Shown here: positions 27,740 to 34,814 of the stretch, in pieces
Position numbering within the stretch: the first letter of the stretch is position 1
How the letters are laid out: each line of letters begins with the position of its first letter
Source of the DNA: Nocardioides piscis
Lineage (GTDB): Bacteria; Actinomycetota; Actinomycetes; Propionibacteriales; Nocardioidaceae
DNA length: 64,000 bases
Assembly: GCF_011300215.1 (NCBI RefSeq)
Contig: NZ_CP049866.1
Coordinates: forward strand, 992,001 to 1,056,000
Direction: 5' to 3'
The notes under the pieces: generated by a model
What the model was told of the DNA's origin: nothing
The model's database searches: none
What the model saw: the letters and a program-made list of their open reading frames with translations, nothing else
Translations under genes and position numbers: made by a program

Positions 27740-30094
27740 GCGACCTCACCGTCGACGGCAGTCCCCGCGATCCTCCCCGTGCCGTTCGAGCTCAGCCGGT
27801 ACTCAATGGTCCGGTAGACGGCTCGGGCGTTGAACAACGCCATGGCACCTGTGCCGAGCAATCCCAGAATGATCAGAACAGCCGCTACAGCGTTGATGAG
27901 GCTCCAGGGCAGTGGCACTCCATCATCGACCATCTGGGCGCAGACGAACACCCCGATCCCCATTCCAACGGTGCAGGCGACGGCGTAGGACACACCGAAG
28001 AGAGCAGCACCCAGCGACTTGAGTGCATGCGGTGATGCTCCCAGATTCAGGAGGAGCCGGTGCTGTTCGCGCTGTTGCAGTGAGCGGTCGACCATGGCGA
28101 CGAGGCTGGCCAAGGCCAGGGCTCCCAGACTGATTGCGGCGACGCCCAAGATCCAGCCGTTGAGGGTCTGTGCTGGTCGGGACAGGCGGAACACTGCACT
28201 GTCCACGTGCGGGGCAGGAAGCGCGGACATGCTGACTGCCCGCACCCGCTCATCCAGTTGCGGCAGAGACTGCGCACCCAGGACCGCCACGGAATCGAAC
28301 GTGGGCAGCCCTGCGCGGACTATCCGGATGCCCGTGATCGGCTCGTGCACTGACTTCGCCAAGGTCTCCACCAACCTCGCCCTGCCTTGCACGGTCAGTG
28401 TGCTTGCCCCACTGCAGGTCTCGGGGCCAAGGGCGGTGGCGAGTTCAGCGCACGTTGTGCCCATCGCGAGCCGCACCGGCACGCTGTGGTCATGGGCAGC
28501 GGGTGGACTCTGGTCGACGGCGGGTCGGTCGTCATGAGCATGTTTCTGCTTGTCCGCAGCTGAGTGGTGCTGGCCCTGCTCGTTCGATGGTTCGACAGGG
28601 GTCTTGTCGTATAAGGAGGAGGTCGCAGAGATCCGGGCAAGCGGCACGACCACGTCTGAAGGGAGGCCGGCGCGCAGGCTCTCGATGTCCTCGGCTCGAG
28701 GGTCGTGCCAGCTCACGATTGCAGCGCTGGGGCCTCGGCCAAGGGAGTGGTTGGTCGGTTCGGGGATGTCCCCGACTGAATAGATGCCTGCGACGCCCCA
28801 CGCCAACACCACCAGTGCGGCCATGCCATAGAACGGACGCGCAAGCCGTACGGGTTGCCACGCCATACTGCGGCCAGTGAGGGAGATCGCGGGGCTTCGC
28901 GATCCCCCAGCACCCCCCCGCACCGTCGGAAGATGGCCCGAGCACGAAGGGCGCTCCACCCAGGGCGAGGAGCATGCCCAGCAACAAGACGTCGCCGGAC
29001 ACCGTGGCGGGCACGAGGTCGGCCGCGATGAACGCCAGTAGAGCCAGCCCCAGGGGGATGAAGCCGAGATTGCCCCGCGTGCCGGCCGCCTCGAATCCGA
29101 CCTTGCCCCGGTCCTTGAGTCCACGACCAGCCGTGGCGGCCGCAAGCGTCGAAGTCGCCAGGACCGCGCCGGTGAGGATGGTGCTCACGGCCGTCAGCGA
29201 GAGGGCCAGGTCACCGCCGACAACCCGCAGGCCCACAACTGGAATGGCTGTCAGTCGTTGGCCGATGACATACCAACAGGCCACCGCGAGCACGAAGGAG
29301 GGGACGGTGAGGATCAACGCCTCGGCCACGCAGAGGCGCGCGCGGGTGTACGCCGTTGCCCCGAGCGCGTCGAGAAGCGCGAGGCGGCGGTCCCGGGCCT
29401 TGCTCGCAGCTGTCAGTCCCATCAGAAGAAGCAGCACGCTGGGGATCGCCGTCCCCGCTATGACCCCGGCGGCCAGCTGAGGCAGTGGAAGCGCGTCTGC
29501 GGGAAAGATGGGGACGCCTCCCTCGCCGCCGAAGGCTCCAGCCCGGGCCAAGGGTCCTTCGCCGATGACTCGCCCGTCAGCAAGTCGGACCGCGGTCTCC
29601 TCTCCTCCGATGAGGCGACCGGCGGGCGGTCGTCGATACGCAATCAGTTCGCGACCGCTGCGGATGCCTTCGTCGGTCAGGACAGACCGCTGCGGGAACA
29701 TCCGAGCCACCGATTCGTGCTCCGTGGCGAGCCGCGCGAGCTCTGGCGACACCACTGACTCGCCCGGCTCAGGGAACCGCGTCATGCCCGCTGGGAGGTT
29801 CGGTCTCCCCAGCGCCGAGGCCGGCTCCACCCACGCCACGAAGATGCGGTGGCCTCGCCAGATCTCAAGTTCTTGTTTGATGAAGACGTCGCTCGACCTG
29901 GGCGTTGTCGCCAGTTCGAACGACCTGTCGAGGTGTCGTTGGTCTTGCTGCTGGTGCATTGCCACCAGCGAGACACCCCCGCAGACGATCAGCAACGACA
30001 CGAACGCCACCACTGGCACAACGACGAGACGCCAGCGATGCTCGCGCTCAGAGCTACGCGCCAGACCGAGTGCGATACGAAGCAGAGGCATCAC
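27736..30094 (-). CDS. FtsX-like ABC permease of the bacteriocin cluster (frameshift at a G7 run)
   Basis: A ~785-residue permease if one frameshift is repaired. N-terminal helix RLVVVPVVAFVSLLIVCGGVSLVAM, a large outside domain, then FtsX helices (AAGVIAGTAIPSVLLLLMGLTAASKARDRRLALLDALGA). The frame breaks near 28904-28930, best placed at a run of seven G, and resumes as SRSPAISLTGRSMAWQPVRLARPFYGMAALVVLAW, then a second outside domain and C-terminal FtsX helices. One extra G would account for it. Residues encoded by 28486-28575 form a His/Asp-rich loop. It overlaps the upstream ATPase gene (GTGATG). Together they would export or give immunity to the bacteriocin. Confidence 0.78.
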
Positions 30095-30771
30095 GGGGCG
30101 GCCTCAGCACCTGGCACCCGGTGGAGGGCGCCCGCGGTGAGCCGAAAGCAGTGGTCCGCGCCTGCTGCGACGTCGAGATCGTGCGTCGTCAGCAGCACAG
30201 CAGCGCCTTCATCGGCCGCAGTGTTCATGAGGAGATCCACCACCAGCTTGGTGTTCTCCTCGTCCAACATGCCGGTGGGTTCGTCAGCAAGGATCAGAAC
30301 GGGCCGGTGGACCAGCGCACGAGCCAGGGCGACCCGTTGGATCTCCCCTCCAGAGAGAGACGCGGGATGCTCGTGGGCGTGAGAGGCCATTCCCATGCGG
30401 TCCAGCCAGTGCAGGCCCTGCTTCTCCGCTTCGGCCCGACCCCAGCCCAACAGCCGAGCGTGCAGGGCAACGTTCTCCACGGCGGAAAGCTCCGGGAGAA
30501 GTTCACCGAACTGGAACACCAGTCCCAGCTTGGACAGCCGGAAACGCGCGCGCTGCTTCGCGTTGAGATTCGTGACCTCAGTCTGTTCGATGATGATCCG
30601 GCCCGCGTCAACTGGGTGCAGCCCTGCGATCGCGTTCAGCAGGGAGGTCTTTCCACTTCCTGACGGCCCGACGATCGCGGCCGTCTCACCCGCGCGCAGG
30701 CACAGGTTGCCGTCGTCCAGGAGAGGACGCCCGGGCACCGTCACATGCAGGCGTTCGACTTCTAGGATCAC
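30091..30771 (-). CDS. ABC transporter ATPase (bacteriocin cluster)
   Basis: A 226-residue ATP-binding subunit of the LolD/MacB type. Walker A GPSGSGKTS, Q-loop VFQFGELLPELSAVENV, signature LSGGEIQR, Walker B LILADEPTG and the H-loop TTHD are all intact. The GTG at 30771 follows GGGGAAG; the open frame upstream is not coding. It is paired with the downstream FtsX-like permease and lies 58 bp after the bacteriocin stop, beyond a strong hairpin. Confidence 0.9.
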   Translation of the reverse strand: MILEVERLHVTVPGRPLLDDGNLCLRAGETAAIVGPSGSGKTSLLNAIAGLHPVDAGRIIIEQTEVTNLNAKQRARFRLSKLGLVFQFGELLPELSAVENVALHARLLGWGRAEAEKQGLHWLDRMGMASHAHEHPASLSGGEIQRVALARALVHRPVLILADEPTGMLDEENTKLVVDLLMNTAADEGAAVLLTTHDLDVAAGADHCFRLTAGALHRVPGAEAAP

Positions 30772-30787
30772 TTGCGCTTCCCCCGTC

Positions 30788-30815
30788 GGGCGGCCGGGGA
30801 TGTCCCCGGCCGCCC
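30788..30815 (-). terminator. Intercistronic hairpin between bacteriocin and transporter genes
   Basis: A 12-bp perfect stem (GGGCGGCCGGGG at 30788-30799 with 30804-30815) and loop ATGT lies between the bacteriocin stop (30830) and the ABC start (30771). Its place suggests partial termination or mRNA protection, giving more peptide than transporter. Confidence 0.7.
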
Positions 30816-30829
30816 CTAGTGCGTCGCTG

Positions 30830-31168
30830 TCAGTGGTTGCTCCAGTCGCCCTTCGAGTCGGGCTCGTACCACGCCGGGCGCTCTTCGACCGTGCGGTGGC
30901 GCTTGACGCTTCCCATGTAAGCAGTGTTGGAGCAGCTGCCTCCAGAGCCGTCCTGGTCGTCGACTCGGTAGGTGCCCCCGCTCCAGCTCTCCGCGTCAGC
31001 GTGCACCCCGTAGCCGTCGGCCTCCCTGTCACACACCTGAACGCGTGTCCCGCCGTCGACGCCATACGACACGTCGTCGCCGTGCAACGCGTTGCCTGCC
31101 CACGCCGCTCCGGCGGTGAGAATTACGGTCGCTGCTGATCCGGCACCGACCTTGATGAGATTGCGCGT
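30830..31168 (-). CDS. Lactococcin-972-like bacteriocin precursor (ACG start?)
   Basis: About 112 residues. In frame there is a good signal peptide (RNLIKVGAGSAATVILTAGAAWA) and then a mature part ending YMGSVKRHRTVEE...WYEPDSKGDWSNH. The YxGSxKxHxxTV core resembles lactococcin 972 (YHHGSKTHSATV), and the following ATPase/permease pair is the usual partner. No ATG, GTG or TTG precedes the signal peptide. An AGGGAG ribosome site lies 6 nt before an ACG at 31168-31166, so the start is either ACG or a mutated/misread ATG. The first conventional codon, TTG at 31087, would remove the signal peptide. Two cysteines are present in the mature part. Confidence 0.7.
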   Translation of the reverse strand, partial: TRNLIKVGAGSAATVILTAGAAWAGNALHGDDVSYGVDGGTRVQVCDREADGYGVHADAESWSGGTYRVDDQDGSGGSCSNTAYMGSVKRHRTVEERPAWYEPDSKGDWSNH

Positions 31169-31222
31169 CGTGCGCTCCCTTCGTCCACAGTGAGGCCCCC
31201 CGTTGGAGCGACACTGGCGTGA

Positions 31223-31251
31223 AGTGTGGGGGTCTCTACGGGTCGTGTCAA
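31223..31251 (-). promoter_or_regulatory. Promoter candidate for the bacteriocin operon
   Basis: On the minus strand a perfect -35 TTGACA (31251-31246) is followed by a 17-bp spacer and a weak -10 CACACT (31228-31223), about 50 bp upstream of the bacteriocin start. The -35 element lies in a CCTTGACAC context that recurs on the plus strand at 31376-31384. Confidence 0.5.
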
Positions 31252-31355
31252 GGTTTCCCTGACAGTCCGCCGACCGGCGAGTCCGGCGCCCCCAGTCTCG
31301 GCAAGCAAACCTGGTGACGACGGTGGCATTGAGCCCGACACGCCGTAAGGAAATC

Positions 31356-31371
31356 CCTGACGTTCGTCAGG
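31356..31371. promoter_or_regulatory. Palindrome upstream of the RiPP precursor gene
   Basis: CCTGACG-TT-CGTCAGG is a perfect 7-bp inverted repeat 45 bp before the peptide start. It is followed by TTGACA at 31378-31383 without a convincing -10. A second palindrome CCTTCGAAGG (31397-31406) overlaps the Shine-Dalgarno. Both could be regulator sites. The rest of 31169-31415 shows no gene. Confidence 0.45.
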
Positions 31372-31415
31372 ATCACCTTGACACTAAGGCCGCCAACCTT
31401 CGAAGGAGATCTCTC

Positions 31416-31499
31416 ATGCTGCGTGTCCGCCTCACCATCGACCGAATGATCCAGCGAGCACAGGGCCGATCCACTGCGCCCGGCTACATCTGGATATAG
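31416..31499 (+). CDS. Candidate RiPP precursor peptide, 27 residues, core GYIWI
   Basis: A 27-codon ORF with a very good AAGGAG ribosome site at 31403-31408, 7 nt before the ATG. The N-terminal ~20 residues are basic and helical (MLRVRLTIDRMIQRAQGR), and the C-terminus is STAPGYIWI-stop. The P450 gene starts 6 nt after the TAG. A short basic leader, an aromatic C-terminal core with Tyr and Trp two residues apart and an immediately following P450 are the layout of P450-crosslinked RiPPs: cittilin (core YIYY), atropopeptides/tryptorubin (AWYIWY) and biarylitides. The frame is open upstream to 31314, but the ribosome site decides the start. Function is inferred from context only. Confidence 0.72.
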   Translation: MLRVRLTIDRMIQRAQGRSTAPGYIWI

Positions 31500-31505
31500 C
31501 AGCAG

Positions 31506-32800
31506 GTGATCGCGTCAGAGGGCAGACGCGACTGGTCCGGCCCACCAGGCCCCCAGGGTGATCTGCTCACCGGTTCGCTACAGGCGTACGAGTCGGACCG
31601 GACTGGGTTTCTGCTGGGTCTGCGCGACCAGTACGGACCGCTGGTCGCTTTCGACTCACGGACGACGGTCGTGAATGACCCGCTGCTCGCCTCGAGGGTC
31701 CTTGACACCCACGACACCTATGTCATCGCGGGAACGTTCCTCAACGGCAGGCGAGATCTCGCCGCTGCCGCGACGATCGACCCTGCGAGACGCCTGCTGA
31801 ATCCCGGGCTCCGGTCATGCGCGGTGCAGCCGTTGGCTGACTTGGTTCGTCTCAGCGTCAGCGAGGCGTTCGCAGTCGGCGTTCCCTCGGCACGGATTGT
31901 CGACCCGCTTCCCATTCTCGAACGCGCCACGTCGCTCGCCGTCGCTCGCTTCTACTTCGCCGACAGTGCATCGACGATCGATGGCCTCGTGGCTCCTCTG
32001 CTCGACGCGCTGGGTGGAGTGTTCGGCAATCCGATGTCCTTGCCGAAGTGGGTCCCCACACGGGCCAACTTGCGTGTCCGCCGCGCCTACGCGGCGCTGC
32101 GCAGTGGCGTGATCCCTCTCGTTCGGTCTCTTGTGGTGAACCCCGGTTCCGCGCCGTGCTTCGCGGCACAGGTGGCCGAAACGGCCCTGCGCCAGGGACA
32201 CAGCCCCTCGCGCGTCGCAGACCTGCTGATCGGTTCATTGCTGGCTGCCCAGCGAGTCCCGGCCGCCGGCGCTGCTTGGGCGCTGTGGCGGTTGGCAGAG
32301 AACCCGGAATTGGTCGAGGAGGCTCGCGGCTCACGCGAAGTGCTGGGGAGCGTCGCGTTGGAAGCGATGAGGTTGCATCCCCCGACCTGGGTCCTCCATC
32401 GCACGGCGTCTCGGGCGGTGAGGCTCGGGGGTCATCTGTTCGGCCGTGGGCACAACTTCTTGGTGAGCCCGTATGTGATCCACCGCGACCCGGAACTCTT
32501 CCGCGCGGCAGCCATCTTCGATCACCGTCGCTGGGTTGATCCGGGGCACCGATCGAGCGCCTTCTGCTCTTCGGGCGCGGACTCCACCGTTGCCCCGGTC
32601 GTGACGCCGGGCTGCTCACTGTGACCGCTCTTCTGGGAAGAGTGCTCGAGCTGTACGACATCCAGCGAACGCCCGCCCCGGTCGCCGAGGATGCGCGGAC
32701 GACTCTGATTCCCGCGGGCCTGAGGATCAGGTTCTCCGAGCGAGACGAACGGGACACCTATGCGATCTCCGACCGGTCGTTGCGGCCATCGACACGTTGA
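31506..32800 (+). CDS. Cytochrome P450, probable RiPP-crosslinking enzyme (single-base frameshift)
   Basis: About 431 residues once one missing base is restored at 32564-32565. Before the break: the K-helix ExxR as EAMR (286-289) and VIHRDPELF..FDHRRWVDPGHRSSAF. After it, one frame back: LFGRGLHRCPGRD, the haem-binding loop with the Cys ligand, then LLTVTALLGRVLELY to the TGA at 32798. Without repair the haem cysteine is lost. The I-helix reads LLAAQRVPAAGAAW (245-258) and lacks the usual acid-Thr pair. The GTG start is 6 nt after the peptide stop. No ferredoxin gene is nearby. Codon use is visibly less GC-biased than in the flanking housekeeping genes. Confidence 0.8.
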
Positions 32801-33147
32801 GCGAAACGTTCCCAGGCCGCCTGTCTCGAGGTCCCGAAAGCCTTGCCGATCTCTGCCCACGACAACTTGCGTGAGCGAGCCAGCTCCACCCATTCGACGA
32901 GGAACTCGTTCACCTGCCTCGCGGTGTTCTCGATCCGGGGCAACTGTCCCAGGATGTCAGCGTCGGACATGGCTTCCCAGGGCGGGCGAGCCGCCTCGAC
33001 AGCTTCGGCGGGGGTCTCGAACACGCGGTGATAATCCGCTACACATCCCTCGCACATCATGGCGCCCAGACCGCCGGCGAATCGAAGACCTTGACGGCCC
33101 TGGACGCCACAGAAGGAACACATCTTGCGCTCGACGTTGTTGTCCAC
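32758..33147 (-). CDS. ClpX-type zinc-finger protein with C-terminal HTH
   Basis: A 129-residue protein. The N-terminal C4 zinc finger (CSFCGVQ...MMCEGCVADYHRVF, residues ~10-45) resembles the ClpX zinc-binding domain without any AAA+ module. The C-terminal LSWAEIGKAFGTSRQAAWERFAQRV looks like a sigma-type helix-turn-helix. Such small proteins occur in actinobacteria; their role is unknown, possibly regulation. The GTG at 33147 has AAAGG upstream; ATG 33123 is an alternative. It overlaps the convergent P450 end by 43 bp. Confidence 0.75.
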   Translation of the reverse strand: MDNNVERKMCSFCGVQGRQGLRFAGGLGAMMCEGCVADYHRVFETPAEAVEAARPPWEAMSDADILGQLPRIENTARQVNEFLVEWVELARSRKLSWAEIGKAFGTSRQAAWERFAQRVDGRNDRSEIA

Positions 33148-33283
33148 GTCCCGACCTTTCGCTCGCCGTCTCGCCCGCCCCGATGCCAAGCCATGGCCTT
33201 CCAGTCTGCCCAAAGGGTCAAGCCCACCCGGACAGTCAGACCTGCGGCACGCGGCAGTTGCGGCAACGCCGCCCCACAACGGG

Positions 33284-33318
33284 ACAACCCCCGCCCAGGA
33301 GACCTGGACGGGGGTTGT
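33284..33318 (-). terminator. Terminator downstream of tRNA-Leu
   Basis: ACAACCCCCG (33284-33293) pairs with CGGGGGTTGT (33309-33318), extended by CCCAGG/CCTGG around an AGA loop. It lies about 40 bp past the 3' end of the minus-strand tRNA-Leu. Confidence 0.75.
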
Positions 33319-33356
33319 GTGAATCCCCTGGGCGATCTTGGGAGACCGCCCGGTGG

Positions 33357-33442
33357 TGGTGCGCGAGGGGGGATTTGAACCCCCACGCCCTTTCGGACAC
33401 TGCGACCTGAACGCAGCGCGTCTGCCGTTCCGCCACTCGCGC
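33357..33442 (-). tRNA. tRNA-Leu (anticodon CAG)
   Basis: An 86-nt type II tRNA. The acceptor GCGCGAG pairs with CTCGCGC, followed by discriminator A and an encoded CCA. The anticodon stem CTGCG/CGCAG encloses TTCAGGT with CAG. The variable arm is long, as expected for Leu, and the T loop is GGTTCAAATCC-like. Confidence 0.95.
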
Positions 33443-33600
33443 ATGAAGCGGGGACAGGCTATCCCACCGGTGGCGAGGCCTCACAATCCGCCCGTGGGCT
33501 GCGGGGGTGCCCGGTGGCGGCTCGCGTGATGAGTACGATCGGCGGGACCATCCGCCCGGTCAGCCGTTGTGTGCACGGACGAGAGGAGGCAGGAGGAGAC

Positions 33601-34329
33601 GTGAACAGTCTGCAACGCTTCGAGCACAAGCTCGAGGAGATGATCTCCAGCGCCTTCGCACGCGCGTTCCGCAGCGCCGTACAACCGGTCGAGATCGCGG
33701 CCGCGCTGCAGCGCGAGTGCGACAACAACGCCCAGATCCTCAGCCGCGACCGACGCCTGGTGCCCAACACCTTCCATGTCGAGCTCGCCGCGAGCGACCT
33801 GGAGCGACTCCAGGGCTATGACGACGCCATGGGCCGCGACCTCATCGACCAGCTCAAGGACCACGCCGACGCGCAGGGCTATGTCTTCACCGGCCCCGTG
33901 ACCGTCGACTTCGAGGCGGCCGAGGACCTGACGACCGGTCGCTTCCGCATCCGCAGCAAGGCAGAGGCCCAGGTCACCGGCTCAGGCGCCGCCGCGGGCG
34001 ACGACCGGCACTCACGCAGCGCCTCGAGGGCGGTGCTCGAGGTCAACGGCTCTCGCCATGTCCTGCGAGCACCCGGCCTGGTGGTCGGCCGGGGGACCGA
34101 AGCGGACCTGCGGATCAACGATCCGGGTGTGAGCCGTCAGCACGTCGAGTTCGTCGTCACCGGCGACGACGTCGAGGTGGTCGACCTCGGCTCCACCAAC
34201 GGCATGCTGGTCAACGGCACCAAGGTCCCCAGGGCCACCCTCCGCGACGGCTCGCAGGTGAAGATCGGACGGACCATCATGACCGTGCACCTGGGGGACT
34301 CCGAGACGCCCGACGACGGCAGGAGCTGA
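33601..34329 (+). CDS. fhaA: FHA-domain protein FhaA
   Basis: A 242-residue phosphothreonine-binding adaptor. Residues ~1-125 are the DUF3662 domain (NSLQRFEHKLEEMISSAFARAFRSAVQPVEIAAALQREC). Residues ~150-240 are the FHA domain with GRGTEADLRINDPGVSRQHVEF and DLGSTNGMLVNG, giving the conserved Arg, Ser, His and Asn. In relatives FhaA binds phosphorylated cell-wall proteins downstream of PknA/PknB. The GTG at 33601 follows AGGAGG-rich sequence. It is the first gene of the fhaA-fhaB-pstP-rodA-pbpA-pknA-pknB series. Confidence 0.93.
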   Translation: MNSLQRFEHKLEEMISSAFARAFRSAVQPVEIAAALQRECDNNAQILSRDRRLVPNTFHVELAASDLERLQGYDDAMGRDLIDQLKDHADAQGYVFTGPVTVDFEAAEDLTTGRFRIRSKAEAQVTGSGAAAGDDRHSRSASRAVLEVNGSRHVLRAPGLVVGRGTEADLRINDPGVSRQHVEFVVTGDDVEVVDLGSTNGMLVNGTKVPRATLRDGSQVKIGRTIMTVHLGDSETPDDGRS

Positions 34330-34330
34330 T

Positions 34331-34807
34331 GTGTCCGAGCTGACGCTGTTCCTCATCCGCTTCGCCTACCTCGCGATCCTGTGGATCTTCGTCCTCTCGG
34401 CGATCTCGGTGATCCGCTCCGACATGTTCGGCGCCCGGGTGCCGGAGACTGCGCGCGGTGCCGCCCAGCCCCGCGGCAAGACCAAGGCCCCCAAGCCACC
34501 CGCCAAGCGGCGAGGGTCGCCCACGCACCTGCTCGTGGTGGAGGGAGACAACGCAGGCGCCCGCGCCGAGGTGGCCGATGCGCCCCTGCTGATCGGCCGC
34601 GGCAGCGACGCCGCCATCAAGCTCGACGACGACTACGTCTCCACCCGGCATGCCCGAGTGGGGTTCAGCGACGGCCAGTGGTTCGTCGAGGACCTCGGCT
34701 CCACCAACGGCACCTACGTCGGCGCCGCACGGATCAACCAGCCCACCACCATCGGCCTGGGTGTGCCCGTCCGGATCGGCAAGACCATCCTCGAGCTGCG
34801 GAAGTAG
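34331..34807 (+). CDS. fhaB: FHA-domain membrane protein FhaB (FipA-like)
   Basis: A 158-residue protein. An N-terminal transmembrane helix (LFLIRFAYLAILWIFVLSAISVI) is followed by a basic linker (RGKTKAPKPPAKRRGS) and a cytoplasmic FHA domain with IGRGSDAAIKLDDDYVSTRHARVGF and DLGSTNGTYVG. In mycobacteria FhaB/FipA helps place FtsZ and division proteins. The GTG at 34331 lies directly after the fhaA stop. Confidence 0.92.
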   Translation: MSELTLFLIRFAYLAILWIFVLSAISVIRSDMFGARVPETARGAAQPRGKTKAPKPPAKRRGSPTHLLVVEGDNAGARAEVADAPLLIGRGSDAAIKLDDDYVSTRHARVGFSDGQWFVEDLGSTNGTYVGAARINQPTTIGLGVPVRIGKTILELRK

Positions 34808-34814
34808 CGGGCGA

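Noticed and set aside
31378..31410. TTGACA at 31378 as the -35 element of the peptide-P450 promoter
   Set aside because: No acceptable -10 hexamer occurs at 16-19 bp; it may be part of a regulator site instead.
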